DNA of 64,000 bases from Cellulomonas persica (GTDB lineage: Bacteria > Actinomycetota > Actinomycetes > Actinomycetales > Cellulomonadaceae): positions 1 to 64,000 of the forward strand of contig NZ_BJUA01000013.1 of assembly GCF_007989825.1 (NCBI RefSeq), read 5' to 3'. The notes under the pieces are model-generated. The model saw only the letters and a list, made by a program, of their open reading frames with translations. It was not told the origin of the DNA and did no database searches. Of the stretch, positions 27,689 through 38,125 are shown piece after piece (position 1 is the first letter of the stretch; each line of letters begins with the position of its first letter). Position numbers and translations under genes: made by a program.

Positions 27689-28516
27689 ATGACCGAGCTC
27701 ACCAGCCCCGATGTCGTCTCGTCCCTCGCCGAGGGCGGCCCGACCCCAGGCCTCGACCCGACGCCCGACGTCGTCGCGACGTGGGTGGGCGGCCCGACCG
27801 TCCGACTCTCGTACGCGGGACTCACGTTCCTGACCGACCCGACGTTCGACCCGGCCCCGGCCGAGTACCCCGGCCCCGTCACGCTGCACAAGCTCGTGGG
27901 ACCCGCGGTGGCGGTCGACGAGCTGGGCGCGCTCGACGTCGTGCTGCTGTCGCACGACCAGCACGCCGACAACCTCGACATGGCGGGCCGCGCGCTGCTC
28001 GCCGACGTCCCGGTGGTCCTGTCCACGCCCGACGCCGCCGCTCGCGTGCCCGGCGTGCGCGGCCTCGCGCCCTGGGAGCAGGTGGTGCTCGACGGCGACG
28101 TGCGGGTCACGGCGGTGCCGGCACGGCACGGCCCGCAGGGCGCCGAGCCCCTGAGTGGCGCCGTCACCGGCTTCGTGCTCGAGGCGCACGCCTGGCCGAC
28201 CGTGTACGTCTCGGGCGACAACGCCTCGATCGACGTGGTCGACCAGGTCGCGCGCCGGTTCCCGCAGATCGGGCTCGCGGTGCTCTTCGTGGGCGGGGCG
28301 AACGTCGGGCGCTTCGGTGCCGAGCCGGTCACGCTCGACGCGCTGCGCGCGGCCGCCGTCGTCGAGCTGCTCGCGCCCGCGCGCGTCGTGCCCGTGCACC
28401 ACACCGACTGGTCGCACTTCGTCGAGCCGCTCTCGACCCTCGTCGAACGGCTCGAGCGCGGCGCCCGGTCCGACCGGCTCGTCGTGCTCGAGCGCGGGCG
28501 GCCCACCGCCGTGTGA
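27689..28516 (+). CDS. Metallo-beta-lactamase-fold hydrolase, UlaG-like
   Basis: The 275-residue product resembles UlaG-type MBL proteins: TVRLSYAGLTFLTDPTFD at the start, the metal motif as LLSHDQHADNLD, AVPARHGP with a metal His, and PTVYVSGDNASID. PVHHTDWSHF is near the C terminus. The usual HxHxDH reads H-D-Q-H-A-D-N, so the last metal His is Asn. That may change metal use. It is divergent from the GlxA-type regulator across 70 nt. The substrate is unknown. Confidence 0.82.
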   Translation: MTELTSPDVVSSLAEGGPTPGLDPTPDVVATWVGGPTVRLSYAGLTFLTDPTFDPAPAEYPGPVTLHKLVGPAVAVDELGALDVVLLSHDQHADNLDMAGRALLADVPVVLSTPDAAARVPGVRGLAPWEQVVLDGDVRVTAVPARHGPQGAEPLSGAVTGFVLEAHAWPTVYVSGDNASIDVVDQVARRFPQIGLAVLFVGGANVGRFGAEPVTLDALRAAAVVELLAPARVVPVHHTDWSHFVEPLSTLVERLERGARSDRLVVLERGRPTAV

Positions 28517-28519
28517 CCG

Positions 28520-29431
28520 CTACGAGCGCAGCTCGAGCTCCGTCGCGGCCTCGGCGAGCGTGGCCCCTGGGCGAGCGGTGGCCGACCGCCGCGAGGCCGC
28601 GGCGGAGCCCGCGAGGATGAGCGCCGCGGCGGCGACCACGGCCAGCGTGAGCGGCTCGTCGAGGATCACCGCACCGAGCGCGACCGCGACCACCGGGTTG
28701 AGGTAGGCGACGAGCGTCGAGCGTGCACCGCCCACCTCCTCGATGAGCCGGAAGAACAGCACGAAGGCCAGCGCGGTGCACACGACGCCCAGGACGACGA
28801 GCGCGACGACGGCGTCCGTCCCGGGCCGTGCGTGCGGCGCCTCGAGCAGCACGACCGGCAGGTACACGAGCGCGGCGAGCGTCAGGCAGACCGTGGTCAG
28901 CGGGATCGCGGGGACGCCGCGCAGGTGGCGCTCGGCGACGATCGGCGCGATCGCGTACCCCAGGGCCGCGACGAGCACCTGCACGACGGCCCACGGGTCG
29001 CCTCCGGCGGCGGCCCCCGGTCCGAGCAGGAGCGCGACGCCGCCGAGCGCGACGACCAGCCCGACCCACCGCACGAGCGCGACGGCCTGGTGGTCGACGA
29101 ACCGGCCGATCACGACCGCCGCGATCGGGACGGTCGCCACGAGCAGGCCCGTCGTCGAGCTCGAGAGCGTGCGCTCGGCGTTCGACAGCAGGATCCACGG
29201 GATGACCAGCTCGAGCACCGCGAACGCGACGACCGCGCGCCAGTGCCCGCGCAGCGGGCGCAGGCCCCCGCCGCGCAGCGCGAACGGCAGGAGCAGGAGC
29301 GCGCCGATCGCGGTACGCGCGAGCACGACCGTGGCCGGGGTCACCTCCTCGACCGCGACCTTGATGAGCAGGTAGGGCACGCCCCAGATCACGCCCATCG
29401 CCAGCAGCAGCGCCCAGCCGCGGCGCGTCAC
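28520..29431 (-). CDS. EamA/DMT family transporter
   Basis: The 303-residue protein has about ten hydrophobic helices in two EamA repeats. The first opens [20 protein letters not shown]; the second carries [20 protein letters not shown] and [20 protein letters not shown], the typical repeat ending. Such carriers export amino acids or other metabolites, but the substrate is unknown here. Its stop is 3 nt from the stop of the convergent MBL gene. TAGCGT about 40 nt upstream of the GTG start is a possible -10 box. Confidence 0.85.
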   Translation of the reverse strand: MTRRGWALLLAMGVIWGVPYLLIKVAVEEVTPATVVLARTAIGALLLLPFALRGGGLRPLRGHWRAVVAFAVLELVIPWILLSNAERTLSSSTTGLLVATVPIAAVVIGRFVDHQAVALVRWVGLVVALGGVALLLGPGAAAGGDPWAVVQVLVAALGYAIAPIVAERHLRGVPAIPLTTVCLTLAALVYLPVVLLEAPHARPGTDAVVALVVLGVVCTALAFVLFFRLIEEVGGARSTLVAYLNPVVAVALGAVILDEPLTLAVVAAAALILAGSAAASRRSATARPGATLAEAATELELRS

Positions 29432-29568
29432 GGGAGCAGTCCACGCGTGTCTGTGTGCACGGGCGTCACGCTAGGGGCACCCACCGACACGGTCACGAGG
29501 ATTCCCGCGCACAGGCGGCGCACGGGCGACACGGACCCGGACAGCGCCGTTCCAGCGGGTCGCGACGC

Positions 29569-29574
29569 TAGGTT
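29569..29574 (+). promoter_or_regulatory. -10 box of ftsK, leaderless
   Basis: TAGGTT ends 7 nt before the ATG at 29582. Confidence 0.5.
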
Positions 29575-29581
29575 GAGGACC

Positions 29582-32278
29582 ATGGCGACCCGTACGACTC
29601 CCCGGTCGCGCTCCGGCGCGCCCGCAGCACGGTCCGCCGGCACGTCGTCCTCCGGGAAGCCCGCACGCACGCGGCAGCCGAGCGCGCGTCCGGCGGGCCG
29701 CTCCGCGCCGCCCCCGCCCCGTCGACCCGCGCTCCCGGTGCGCATCGTCAAGGGCGTGTGGATGGGCAGCGCGCACCTGGTCGGCGGCGCGGCGCGTCGC
29801 GTCGGCCGCGACGCGCGCGACCTCGACCCGTCGCACCGCCGGGACGGCCTGGCGTTCACCCTGCTCGGGATCGCGGTGGTCGTCGCCGCGCGGGAGTGGT
29901 GGTCGCTGTCCGGGACCGCGGGCGGCGTGGTGCACAACATCGTCGCGGGCACGTTCGGCGTCGTGGGCGTCGTCGTCCCGGTCCTGCTGCTGGCGACGTC
30001 CGTGCGGCTCATGCGGCACCCGGACCGCGGTCAGGCGAACGGGCGCATCGGCATCGGCCTCGGTGCGATCCTGCTGGCGGTGTGCGGGCTCGTCCACGTC
30101 TTCGCGGGGACCCCCGGCACCGACGACATGGACGCCGTGCGCGGCGCGGGCGGCATGCTCGGGCTCATCGTCGGCACGCCCCTGGCGACCCTCCTGACGG
30201 TCCCGGTCGCGGCCGTCCTGCTCTTCCTCCTGGCGTTCTTCGGCGTGCTCGTCGTGACCGCGACGCCCGTGCACCAGATCGTGCCGCGCCTGCGCGCGCT
30301 GTACCGCCGCCTCACCGGGCAGCACGACGAGGCCGAGGGCGCCGAGGACGACGAGCCCCTGATCATCAACGCGGGCCACACCGCGGTCGACGAGCCCGAG
30401 CCGCGGCCCAAGCGCCTCGGCCGGCTGCGTCGTCGTCGTGCGGAACGGGCCGCCGCCCTGGACGAGGCCGCGCTCGAGGCCTACGAGGCCGACGAGGCAT
30501 TCGTGCGCGCCGCGGTCGTCGTGCCCGGCAGCGAGGTCGACGGTGACCACGACGACGCCACAGCGCACCTCGACCCGGCGCGCGACCCGGCACCGGCCAC
30601 CGAGCCGACCACGGTCGTCGCCGAGGCGACGTCGACCACGGCCGCGCCGACCAAGCCCGCTCTGACGCCGCCCGTGACGACGGGTGTGCCGCGCGGTGAG
30701 CAGCCGATGCTCGACGGCGAGGTCCTGTACACGCTGCCGTCGGAGGACTCGCTCGTGAAGGGCGCGCCGCACAAGGTGCGCTCGGCCGCCAACGACCGCG
30801 TCGTCGAGTCGCTCACGAGCGTCCTCGAGCAGTTCGAGATCGACGCCAAGGTCACGGGGTTCACGCGCGGCCCGACCGTGACGCGCTACGAGGTCGAGCT
30901 CGGCCCGGCGGTCAAGGTCGAGCGTGTGACCGCGCTGTCGAAGAACATCGCGTACGCGGTGGCCTCGGCGGACGTGCGGATCCTGTCGCCCATCCCCGGC
31001 AAGTCGGCGATCGGCATCGAGATCCCCAACACGGACCGCGAGACGGTCGCCCTGGGCGACGTGCTGCGCTCGGCCGCGGCCAAGCGGTCCGACCACCCGA
31101 TGGTCATCGGCGTCGGCAAGGACGTCGAGGGCGGGTACGTGACCGCGAACCTCGCGAAGATGCCGCACCTGCTCGTCGCGGGCGCCACCGGCGCCGGCAA
31201 GTCGAGCTTCGTGAACTCCATGATCGTCTCGATCCTCATGCGCGCGACGCCCGACGAGGTGCGCATGGTGCTCGTCGACCCGAAGCGCGTCGAGCTCACG
31301 ATCTACGAGGGCATCCCGCACCTCATCACCCCGATCATCACCAACCCGAAGAAGGCCGCCGAGGCCCTCGAGTGGGTGGTGCGGGAGATGGAGGCGCGGT
31401 ACGACGACCTCGCGATGTTCGGGTTCAAGCACATCGACGACTTCAACGCCGCGGTGCGCGCGGGGAAGGTCAAGCCGCTGCCGGGTTCCGAGCGCAAGAT
31501 CGCGACGTACCCGTACCTGCTGGTCATCGTCGACGAGCTGGCGGACCTCATGATGGTCGCGCCGCGCGACGTCGAGGCCTCGATCCAGCGCATCACGCAG
31601 CTCGCGCGGGCTGCCGGCATCCACCTCGTGCTCGCCACGCAGCGCCCGTCGGTCGACGTCGTGACGGGTCTCATCAAGGCCAACGTGCCGTCGCGGCTGG
31701 CGTTCGCGACGTCCTCGCTGACCGACTCGCGCGTCGTGCTCGACCAGCCTGGTGCCGAGAAGCTCATCGGCCAGGGTGACGCGCTGTTCCTCCCGATGGG
31801 CGCGGCCAAGCCCATGCGCACCCAGGGCGCGTGGGTCGCGGAGTCCGAGATCCACGCGGTCGTCTCGCACGTCAAGACGCAGCTCAAGCCGACCTACCGG
31901 CAGGACATCACCGCCGCGGCGCCCAAGAAGCAGGTCGACGAGGACATCGGTGACGACCTCGACCTGCTGCTCCAGGCCGCCGAGCTGGTCGTGACGACGC
32001 AGTTCGGCTCGACGTCGATGCTGCAGCGCAAGCTGCGGGTCGGCTTCGCCAAGGCGGGTCGCCTCATGGACCTGCTCGAGTCGCGCGAGATCGTCGGCCC
32101 TTCCGAGGGCTCGAAGGCCCGTGAGGTCCTCGTGCAGCCCGACGACCTGCCGGCCACGCTGGCCATGCTCCGGGGTGCGCCCGAGGCGCTGCCCGGCGAC
32201 GAGCCGATCCCCGTCGCGACCGACTACCACGACGACCTCGAGGACGAGGGCCAGGACTGGCCCGGCGGCGGTCGGTGA
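29582..32278 (+). CDS. ftsK: FtsK/SpoIIIE DNA translocase
   Basis: This membrane-anchored ATPase pumps chromosome DNA through the closing septum. The 898-residue product has a basic N-terminal tail, about four membrane helices (roughly 85-235), and an acidic/Pro-rich linker (about 245-375). The FtsK motor follows, with Walker [10 protein letters not shown], Walker [15 protein letters not shown] and [21 protein letters not shown] gamma winged helix for KOPS reading ends the chain ([20 protein letters not shown]). It resembles the shorter SpoIIIE-like actinobacterial type. The stop overlaps the next GTG in a GTGA, coupling it to a cyclic-di-GMP enzyme. Confidence 0.95.
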   Translation: MATRTTPRSRSGAPAARSAGTSSSGKPARTRQPSARPAGRSAPPPPRRPALPVRIVKGVWMGSAHLVGGAARRVGRDARDLDPSHRRDGLAFTLLGIAVVVAAREWWSLSGTAGGVVHNIVAGTFGVVGVVVPVLLLATSVRLMRHPDRGQANGRIGIGLGAILLAVCGLVHVFAGTPGTDDMDAVRGAGGMLGLIVGTPLATLLTVPVAAVLLFLLAFFGVLVVTATPVHQIVPRLRALYRRLTGQHDEAEGAEDDEPLIINAGHTAVDEPEPRPKRLGRLRRRRAERAAALDEAALEAYEADEAFVRAAVVVPGSEVDGDHDDATAHLDPARDPAPATEPTTVVAEATSTTAAPTKPALTPPVTTGVPRGEQPMLDGEVLYTLPSEDSLVKGAPHKVRSAANDRVVESLTSVLEQFEIDAKVTGFTRGPTVTRYEVELGPAVKVERVTALSKNIAYAVASADVRILSPIPGKSAIGIEIPNTDRETVALGDVLRSAAAKRSDHPMVIGVGKDVEGGYVTANLAKMPHLLVAGATGAGKSSFVNSMIVSILMRATPDEVRMVLVDPKRVELTIYEGIPHLITPIITNPKKAAEALEWVVREMEARYDDLAMFGFKHIDDFNAAVRAGKVKPLPGSERKIATYPYLLVIVDELADLMMVAPRDVEASIQRITQLARAAGIHLVLATQRPSVDVVTGLIKANVPSRLAFATSSLTDSRVVLDQPGAEKLIGQGDALFLPMGAAKPMRTQGAWVAESEIHAVVSHVKTQLKPTYRQDITAAAPKKQVDEDIGDDLDLLLQAAELVVTTQFGSTSMLQRKLRVGFAKAGRLMDLLESREIVGPSEGSKAREVLVQPDDLPATLAMLRGAPEALPGDEPIPVATDYHDDLEDEGQDWPGGGR

Positions 32279-34698
32279 ACGCCGGGCTCGCGCCGGACGA
32301 CGCGTCGCTCGCGTCGTTGGTCGCCGGGACGCAGGACAGCGTGGGCGTGGGCCTGCTCGTGATCGCGGCGATCGCCGTCGTCGCACTCGTGTGGGTGCTC
32401 GTGCTCCTCGCGCGGCAGCGCCGCGAGGTGCACCGCGCCAACGGTCTGCTCGACCTGTCACGCGAGCTGCGGCACCGCTACGACGCGCTGCAGGCCGTCA
32501 CCAAGGAGGGCGTGCTCGTCGTGTCGCTGTCCGGCACGGTCCTGGACATCTCCGAGCGCGCGGCCGCGATCCTGGGCGTCGACAGCGACGCCGCGGTGGG
32601 CCGCCACCTGACCGACCTGCCCGTCGTGCTCGTCAACGAGCAGGGCCTGTCGATGAACCCCGCGGCGGTCCTCGGGTACCGCACGGGTCGCGCCGGCTAC
32701 ACGGTCGACTCGCAGCTCGTCGGGGTCGCGGTGCCGGGGCCGAGCGGGACGCAGGCCCGCATGGTGCAGGTCGCGAGCCAGCTCGTGGCCGCGGCCGACG
32801 GCGACGCGCCCGCGGTCCTGACGACGCTCGTCGACGTCACGGGCTCCCGGCAGGTCGAGGCGGCGCTGTCCCGGTCGGAGACCCAGTTCCGCGTCGCGAT
32901 GGAGAACGCGCCGATCGGCATGGCGCTCGTCGACCTCGACTGGCACATCGTCGAGGCCAACTCGGCGCTCGCCGAGCTGCTCGGCACCACGGTCGAGGCG
33001 CTGCGCGGCTACCCGATGGAGGCGCTCGGCACGCCGGACTCGCGCGCGAGCGAGCGGCTCGAGGTGGACCGGCTGCTCGGCGGAGGCCAGCACCGGTTCT
33101 CGATCGAGAAGCGCTACCAGCGGGCCGACGACCACCAGGTGTGGGTCGTGCTCGACGCGGCCCTGGTGCGCAGCCCCACCGGCGAGCCCGACCACTTCGT
33201 CGTGCAGGTGCGTGACTCGACCGAGTCCCGGCTGCAGGCCGAGATGCTCACGCACCGTGCGATGCACGACCCGCTGACCGGCCTGGCGAACCGCACGCTC
33301 CTGCAGGAGGTGCTGCAGTCCGTCCTCGAGCAGCCCGGGGTCGTCGACCGGGTCGCGGTGCTCGCGTGCGACCTCGACGGCTTCAAGGAGATCAACGACC
33401 GGTACGGGCACGCGGCGGGCGACGAGGTGCTCGTGCACGTCGCGGGCGTGCTGCGGGCCGCGACCGCACGACGCGGCACGGTCGCGCGCCTGGGCGGCGA
33501 CGAGTTCGTCGTCGTGGTGCAGGACATCGACGGGCCGCGCGCGGTGTTCGAGGTCGCGGGCGCGATCCACGCGGGGCTCGCCGAGCCGGTACGCGTGGCC
33601 CGGCGACGACTGCCCGTCGCCGCGAGCATCGGGATCGCGCTGGCCGACCCGGACACCGTGCAGGGCGGCGCGCCGGGCCTGCTCGCCGCAGCCGACTCGG
33701 CGCTCTACAAGGCCAAGGCGGCAGGTCGCGGACGCACGGAGGTGTACGACCACTCGATGACGCGCTCGTCGAGCGCGGACCTGCTGCGCGAGCTCACGGA
33801 CGCGCTCGACGCCGACGAGCTCGTCGTGCACTACCAGCCGATCGTCGACCTGGCCGACGGCCGGGTCGTCGGCTACGAGGCGCTCGTGCGCTGGCAGCAC
33901 CCGTACCGCGGGCTCCTGCTGCCCGCCGCGTTCCTCCCGCTCGCCCAGGAGGCGGGCCTCGCCGTGCCGCTGGGGCAGTTCGTCGCGACCAAGGTCGCCG
34001 AGTTCGTCGCGTCGTCGCCCGACCGCACCACGTGGGTCTCGGTCAACGTCTCGGCCGACCAGCTCGGCGACGGGGAGTTCGCGACGACGCTGCTCGCGGA
34101 GATCTCGCGACACAGGCTCATGGCGGGCCGGATCGTCGTCGAGCTCACCGAGTCCTCGCTGGTCGCGTCCGGGACGCGGATCCGGCACGAGCTGACGCAG
34201 CTGTCCGCGGCGGGCGTCCCGATCCTGCTCGACGACTTCGGCACGGGGGTCTCGCCGCTGTCCTACCTGCGCGACCTGCCGGTCGCGGGCGTCAAGCTCG
34301 ACATGTCCTTCACGTCCGGCATCCCCGACGACCCCACGGCGGGCAAGGTGGTGCGGGCTCTCGGCGCGCTCGCGCGCGAGCTCGCGATGGTGACGATCGC
34401 CGAGGGCATCGAGCACGCCGAGCAGGCCGAGTACCTGCACCGCAACGGCTGGCGGTACGGGCAGGGGTGGTTGTACGGGGGAGCGCAGCCCGCGCCGGCC
34501 GAGCAGTTCGCGCCGCCGAGCCCGGTCGCGCCCCCGCTCGTGCGCGACGCGACCCGATCGGCACCCGTGCCGGCCGACCTCGTCCCGCCGACCGGTCCGA
34601 CGCTGCCGGGGATGTCGTCGGGCCCCGCTCCCACGCCGCCCGGTGGTCGCCCACCGACGAGCGGCCCGGCAGGCCCGCTGCCGCGACTGCCGCACTGA
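32275..34698 (+). CDS. PAS-GGDEF-EAL cyclic-di-GMP enzyme
   Basis: The 807-residue product begins with one membrane helix ([20 protein letters not shown]). Two PAS-like regions follow (about 60-190 and 200-320), then a GGDEF domain (about 330-490) with [11 protein letters not shown] intact. The EAL domain (about 500-745) keeps EAL in [46 protein letters not shown] and GQGWLYG. Both synthesis and breakdown of c-di-GMP look possible. A Pro-rich tail ends the chain. The GTG overlaps the ftsK stop in a GTGA. The short convergent gap behind holds a hairpin. Confidence 0.92.
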   Translation: MNAGLAPDDASLASLVAGTQDSVGVGLLVIAAIAVVALVWVLVLLARQRREVHRANGLLDLSRELRHRYDALQAVTKEGVLVVSLSGTVLDISERAAAILGVDSDAAVGRHLTDLPVVLVNEQGLSMNPAAVLGYRTGRAGYTVDSQLVGVAVPGPSGTQARMVQVASQLVAAADGDAPAVLTTLVDVTGSRQVEAALSRSETQFRVAMENAPIGMALVDLDWHIVEANSALAELLGTTVEALRGYPMEALGTPDSRASERLEVDRLLGGGQHRFSIEKRYQRADDHQVWVVLDAALVRSPTGEPDHFVVQVRDSTESRLQAEMLTHRAMHDPLTGLANRTLLQEVLQSVLEQPGVVDRVAVLACDLDGFKEINDRYGHAAGDEVLVHVAGVLRAATARRGTVARLGGDEFVVVVQDIDGPRAVFEVAGAIHAGLAEPVRVARRRLPVAASIGIALADPDTVQGGAPGLLAAADSALYKAKAAGRGRTEVYDHSMTRSSSADLLRELTDALDADELVVHYQPIVDLADGRVVGYEALVRWQHPYRGLLLPAAFLPLAQEAGLAVPLGQFVATKVAEFVASSPDRTTWVSVNVSADQLGDGEFATTLLAEISRHRLMAGRIVVELTESSLVASGTRIRHELTQLSAAGVPILLDDFGTGVSPLSYLRDLPVAGVKLDMSFTSGIPDDPTAGKVVRALGALARELAMVTIAEGIEHAEQAEYLHRNGWRYGQGWLYGGAQPAPAEQFAPPSPVAPPLVRDATRSAPVPADLVPPTGPTLPGMSSGPAPTPPGGRPPTSGPAGPLPRLPH

Positions 34699-34701
34699 CC
34701 T

Positions 34702-34720
34702 CACCGCCGTGCGGGCGGTG
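34702..34720. terminator. Convergent terminator after the GGDEF-EAL gene
   Basis: CACCGCC (34702-34708) pairs with GGCGGTG (34714-34720) over 5 nt, between convergent genes. Confidence 0.5.
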
Positions 34721-34733
34721 CGGGGGTGCGACG

Positions 34734-36044
34734 TCAGCGCGCCCGCGTCACCACGGTCGGTGCGTCACCGGTCGGCGTGAGCGGGCTCGTCCGCTCGGGC
34801 GCCTGCGTCCCGGCCGCCTCCGTCACGCGCGCGAGCCGCGCGGCGACCTCCGAGGCGGACAACGTCGAGGTGCCGTCCGCGATGTCCCGCAGCGCGTGCA
34901 CCCGGTGCCCGCCCTTGCGGTCCACCGTGACCGCGGTCCACTCGACCCCCGTGACGCGCGCCGGTCCGGCGGCTCTGCCCTCGGCGTCGAACCCGCCCGG
35001 ACTGCTGACGTGCGCGGTGAGCATCAACCCGGAGTCGGTCTTGGGTGAGCAGCACGCGCCGTCCTGGTTGGACAGGAAGTTCCCCAGGCCGTAGGCGACC
35101 CACATGCCGGTGCCGTCGGGGCCGCCGTCGAGGCGCACCACGGGCTGCGGGACGTGCGCGTGGTGCCCGATGTAGAGGTCGAACTCGCCCGAGGCGGCGA
35201 TCTCCTGGGCGACCTCGAGCTGCTCGGGCGTCGGTTCCGTCTGGTACTCGACGCAGCAGTGCACGCTCGCGACGACGAGGTCGGCGCCGGCCGCGCGCGC
35301 GGCCCGGGCCTGGGCGACCATCGCCGGGACGTCGATCAGCGAGACGGACCACGGCTTGTCCGCGTCGACGGGCATGCCGTTGGTGCCGTAGGTCGCGGCG
35401 ACCTGGGCGACCGTGAGCGACTGACCCGCGCGCTCGAGCGTGTAGAGCTGCGGCTGGTCCGCCTCGGCCTGCGACCGGGCGGTACCGACGTGGCCGAGCC
35501 CGGCGGCGTCGAGCGCGTCGAGCGTCGCCGCGACGCCCGCGAAGCCCCGGTCCACCGAGTGGTTCGACGCGGTCGAGCAGCCGTCCCAGCCCTGCCCGGC
35601 CAGGCCGGGCACGATCTGCGCGGGCGCGCCGAACACGGGGTAGCCGCTCGGCTTCGAGCCCGCCGGGGCGACGGGGACCTCGAGGTGGCACAGGGTCAGG
35701 TCGCCACCCTGCACCCACGGGTCGAGGGGTGCCAGCAGCGGTGCGAAGTCGACGGTGCCACCCTCCGTGGCCGACGAGATGACGGGCAGGTGCGGGAGCA
35801 CGTCACCCGTCGCGACGATGGTGAACTCGGCGTCCGGGTCGGGCGTCGGCGAGGGCGTGGGTGACGGGGTCGGGCTCGTCGTGACCTCGGCCGTGGTGGG
35901 TTGCGCCCGCCCGGGCTCGTCGGTGCCGCGGTCCCACGGCTGCAGCGCGGCTGCGGCCCCGACCGCGCACACGACGACGACCACGAGGGTGAGGACCGGG
36001 GCCGCCAGGGGACGGCGCCGGGTGGAGCGGGCATGGCGAGTCAC
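34734..36044 (-). CDS. CapA family protein, exported
   Basis: The 436-residue product has a basic N terminus and one hydrophobic segment (APVLTLVVVVVCAVGAAAAL) that acts as signal or anchor. A Thr/Pro/Ser linker and a CapA/PgsA-type metallophosphoesterase-like domain follow: FTIVATGDVLPH, LTLCHLEVPV, STASNHSVDRGF, VASVHCCVEYQ, IGHHAHVPQPV and VAYGLGNFLSNQ. In Bacillus CapA acts in poly-gamma-glutamate export; a single such gene here does not show that the polymer is made. The GTG start lies 6 nt after a -10 box. Confidence 0.83.
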   Translation of the reverse strand: MTRHARSTRRRPLAAPVLTLVVVVVCAVGAAAALQPWDRGTDEPGRAQPTTAEVTTSPTPSPTPSPTPDPDAEFTIVATGDVLPHLPVISSATEGGTVDFAPLLAPLDPWVQGGDLTLCHLEVPVAPAGSKPSGYPVFGAPAQIVPGLAGQGWDGCSTASNHSVDRGFAGVAATLDALDAAGLGHVGTARSQAEADQPQLYTLERAGQSLTVAQVAATYGTNGMPVDADKPWSVSLIDVPAMVAQARAARAAGADLVVASVHCCVEYQTEPTPEQLEVAQEIAASGEFDLYIGHHAHVPQPVVRLDGGPDGTGMWVAYGLGNFLSNQDGACCSPKTDSGLMLTAHVSSPGGFDAEGRAAGPARVTGVEWTAVTVDRKGGHRVHALRDIADGTSTLSASEVAARLARVTEAAGTQAPERTSPLTPTGDAPTVVTRAR

Positions 36045-36050
36045 GCGTGG

Positions 36051-36056
36051 ACCCTA
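36051..36056 (-). promoter_or_regulatory. -10 box of the CapA gene, leaderless
   Basis: TAGGGT on the minus strand ends 6 nt before the GTG at 36044. Confidence 0.55.
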
Positions 36057-36167
36057 GCCGCCCGGCTGCGAACTGCGAGAACGCGCACGCCGTGCACCAC
36101 CCGAGCGGCGCACACGACGACGCGCGGACGTGGGCCCGAGGTGCCCGTGCGCGGGCCCGGCACGACC

Positions 36168-36173
36168 TAGTCT
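36168..36173 (+). promoter_or_regulatory. -10 box of pgsA, leaderless
   Basis: TAGTCT ends 6 nt before the GTG at 36180. This decides against the in-frame GTG at 36174, which would abut the hexamer. Confidence 0.55.
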
Positions 36174-36179
36174 GTGCGG

Positions 36180-36767
36180 GTGAGTGCCGCACCGCAGCCG
36201 TCGTGGAACCTCGCGAACGTGTTGACGGTCGCGCGGGTGGTCCTGGTCCCGGTGTTCGGCTGGGCCCTGCTCGTCGACGGCGGCGAGAGCGTCGGGTACC
36301 GCCTGCTGGCCGCCGGCGTCTTCGCGCTCGCCGCGGTGACCGACCGGATCGACGGCTGGTACGCGCGCCGCACCAACCAGGTCACCGACTTCGGCAAGCT
36401 GCTCGACCCGATCGCCGACAAGCTGCTCATCGGCACGGCCCTGGTCCTGCTCTCCGCGCTCGACGAGCTGCCCTGGTGGATCACGGTCGTGATCCTGGTC
36501 CGCGAGCTCGGCATCACGGTGATGCGGTTCTTCCTGCTGCGCTACGTCGTGCTGCCCGCCTCGCGCGGCGGCAAGCTCAAGACGGTGCTGCAGTCGTTCG
36601 CGATCGGGCTCTACGTGCTGCCGCTGTTCGCGATGCCGCACGCGGTCGAGGTGCTCGCGGGCGTCGTGATGGCGGCGGCACTCGTCGTGACGGTCGTGAC
36701 CGGGCTCGACTACGTGCGGACCGCGGTCCGCATCCGCCGCACGGCGACCGTCCCGCCGGGGATCTAG
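36180..36767 (+). CDS. pgsA: CDP-diacylglycerol-glycerol-3-phosphate phosphatidyltransferase
   Basis: PgsA makes phosphatidylglycerol phosphate, the precursor of phosphatidylglycerol and cardiolipin, in the cytoplasmic membrane. The 195-residue product has about five helices. The CDP-alcohol phosphotransferase motif DxxDGxxAR(x8)GxxxDxxxD is complete, beginning at TDRIDGWYAR and ending LLDPIADK. The early WNLANVLTVARVVLVPVF block is also typical. cinA starts 2 nt after the stop, and clgR follows, the standard actinobacterial trio. Confidence 0.93.
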   Translation: MSAAPQPSWNLANVLTVARVVLVPVFGWALLVDGGESVGYRLLAAGVFALAAVTDRIDGWYARRTNQVTDFGKLLDPIADKLLIGTALVLLSALDELPWWITVVILVRELGITVMRFFLLRYVVLPASRGGKLKTVLQSFAIGLYVLPLFAMPHAVEVLAGVVMAAALVVTVVTGLDYVRTAVRIRRTATVPPGI

Positions 36768-36769
36768 CC

Positions 36770-36840
36770 GTGCCAGGCCCCGACGTGCCGGGCCCCGAGG
36801 TCCCGGGCCCCGACGTGCCGGACCTCGTCGTGCCGGACCC
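36770..36840 (+). repeat. 15-nt tandem repeat coding for the CinA N terminus
   Basis: GTGCCxGGCCCCGAc-like units repeat with a 15-nt period, the first three clear and later ones degenerate. They encode VPGPD, VPGPE, VPGPD, VPDLV. Confidence 0.75.
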
Positions 36841-37351
36841 GGCCGGGGCGGGCTCGGCGGCCGAGGCGCTTCGGGCGCTGCGCGAGCGCGGCTGGACGCT
36901 CGCCGTGGCGGAGTCGCTCACGGGCGGGCTGCTCAGCGCCCGCATCGTCGACGTGCCGGGCGCCTCGCTGGTCCACCGCGGGGCCGTGGTCGCATACGCG
37001 ACCGAGCTCAAGGCGACCCTGCTCGGCGTGCCCGACGGCCTGCTGGCCCGGCGCGGTCCCGTCGACCCGGACGTCGCGCTGCGGATGGCCGCCGGCGTGC
37101 GCGAGCGGCTGGGTGCCGACGTGGGGGTCGCGACGACGGGGGTCGCCGGGCCCGACGAGCAGGACGGCAAGCCGCCCGGCACCGTGCACGTCGCCGTGGT
37201 GACGCCGGACGCACAGGCGGTGCGTTCGTGGCACCTCGTGGGGGACCGGGCGATGGTGCGGGAGCGGACGGTCGAGGCCGCGTTGCGCCTGCTCCGCGAG
37301 CTGGCCGACGGGTCCGGTGACGAGCGGGCAGGCGGCCCCGACACGGCGTGA
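36770..37351 (+). CDS. cinA: CinA/PncC-type nicotinamide-nucleotide amidohydrolase
   Basis: The 193-residue product contains only the CinA C-terminal (PncC) domain, which deamidates NMN to NaMN in pyridine-nucleotide salvage. Motifs are LAVAESLTGGLLSARIVDVP, SLVHRGAVVAYATELK, VGVATTGVAGPDEQDGKPPG with GTVHVAVV, and REREL-like RERTVEAALRLL. The first 25 residues are a VPGPD-like tandem repeat not part of the domain. The GTG at 36770 is 2 nt after pgsA, and further GTG codons inside the repeat are alternative starts. It lacks the N-terminal molybdopterin-binding-like half of full CinA. Confidence 0.9.
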   Translation: MPGPDVPGPEVPGPDVPDLVVPDPAGAGSAAEALRALRERGWTLAVAESLTGGLLSARIVDVPGASLVHRGAVVAYATELKATLLGVPDGLLARRGPVDPDVALRMAAGVRERLGADVGVATTGVAGPDEQDGKPPGTVHVAVVTPDAQAVRSWHLVGDRAMVRERTVEAALRLLRELADGSGDERAGGPDTA

Positions 37352-37508
37352 CACGCGCGCGTCCCGCACACGCGGGTGAATCCTCACGTGTGGTCGTGGC
37401 GGGCTCGACCGGCCCGGGAACACGACGACGTGCTCGGACGTTGGAGCCAGCGTGATGAACACTCGACCTCCCGTCCGCCGCACGCCCGCGCGTGTGGGCG
37501 GCGCAAGG

Positions 37509-37514
37509 TACGGT
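37509..37514 (+). promoter_or_regulatory. Candidate -10 box of clgR
   Basis: TACGGT lies 135 nt before the clgR ATG. The 298-nt gap 37352-37649 holds nothing else recognised; a longer in-frame reading from 37452 is Arg/Thr-rich and not domain-like. Confidence 0.35.
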
Positions 37515-37649
37515 GGAAAGGTGTCGGCGGACAGGACGTCGACACGCGAGGCGACACGCCAGCCGGCACGGGACGTGCCGACTGGTCCGACACTCCGGTC
37601 GGACGGCAGGACCGTCGGCCGGACGGACGAGACGAGAGGGGGAGCCCCG

Positions 37650-37991
37650 ATGGTCGTTCTCCGTCGTGAGATCGGCGATGTGCTGCGGGATGCGCGCCAG
37701 CGCCAGGGCCGGACCCTTCGTGAGGTCTCGTCGGCAGCACGGGTCTCGCTCGGGTACCTGAGCGAGGTCGAGCGAGGGCAGAAGGAGGCGTCGTCGGAGC
37801 TGCTGCAGAGCATCTGCGTGGCGCTCGACGTGCCGATGTCGCTCGTGCTGCGCGAGGTGAGCGACCGCGTCGCGGTCGCCGAGGGTCTGCTCATCCCGGA
37901 CACGGTCCCCGCGGACCTGGCAGCGTCGATGGGTTGCACGGGCGAGGGTGGCTGGGCGCGCACGCGCTCGGAGCTCGCGCCGATCGGCTGA
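37650..37991 (+). CDS. clgR: XRE-family regulator ClgR
   Basis: ClgR activates clp protease and other stress genes in actinobacteria and is itself a Clp substrate. The 113-residue product is essentially one helix-turn-helix domain: [20 protein letters not shown], then [20 protein letters not shown] and [20 protein letters not shown]. The ATG at 37650 follows GAGGGGGAG and matches the usual MVVLR start. The C terminus ends with a Gly/Arg-rich segment rather than the Ala-Ala degron known in some relatives. It lies downstream of pgsA-cinA, as expected. Confidence 0.9.
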   Translation: MVVLRREIGDVLRDARQRQGRTLREVSSAARVSLGYLSEVERGQKEASSELLQSICVALDVPMSLVLREVSDRVAVAEGLLIPDTVPADLAASMGCTGEGGWARTRSELAPIG

Positions 37992-38088
37992 CGACCGCGG
38001 TCGTCAGCCCACCGCAGGGCACGCACCGCGGCCTGCCGCGCCGCAGTGCACGGGTGCGCTGCCCCGACTTTCCCGCACGATCGACTTC

Positions 38089-38125
38089 CCGTACGCCCCG
38101 GACAGCCGCTGTCCGGGGCGTACGG
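38089..38125. terminator. 37-nt perfect palindrome after clgR
   Basis: Bases 38089-38106 are the exact complement of 38108-38125 around a single C. A 17-bp stem with a 3-nt loop is the strongest hairpin noticed. It lies between clgR and the convergent nei gene, so it can stop transcription both ways. Confidence 0.8.
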
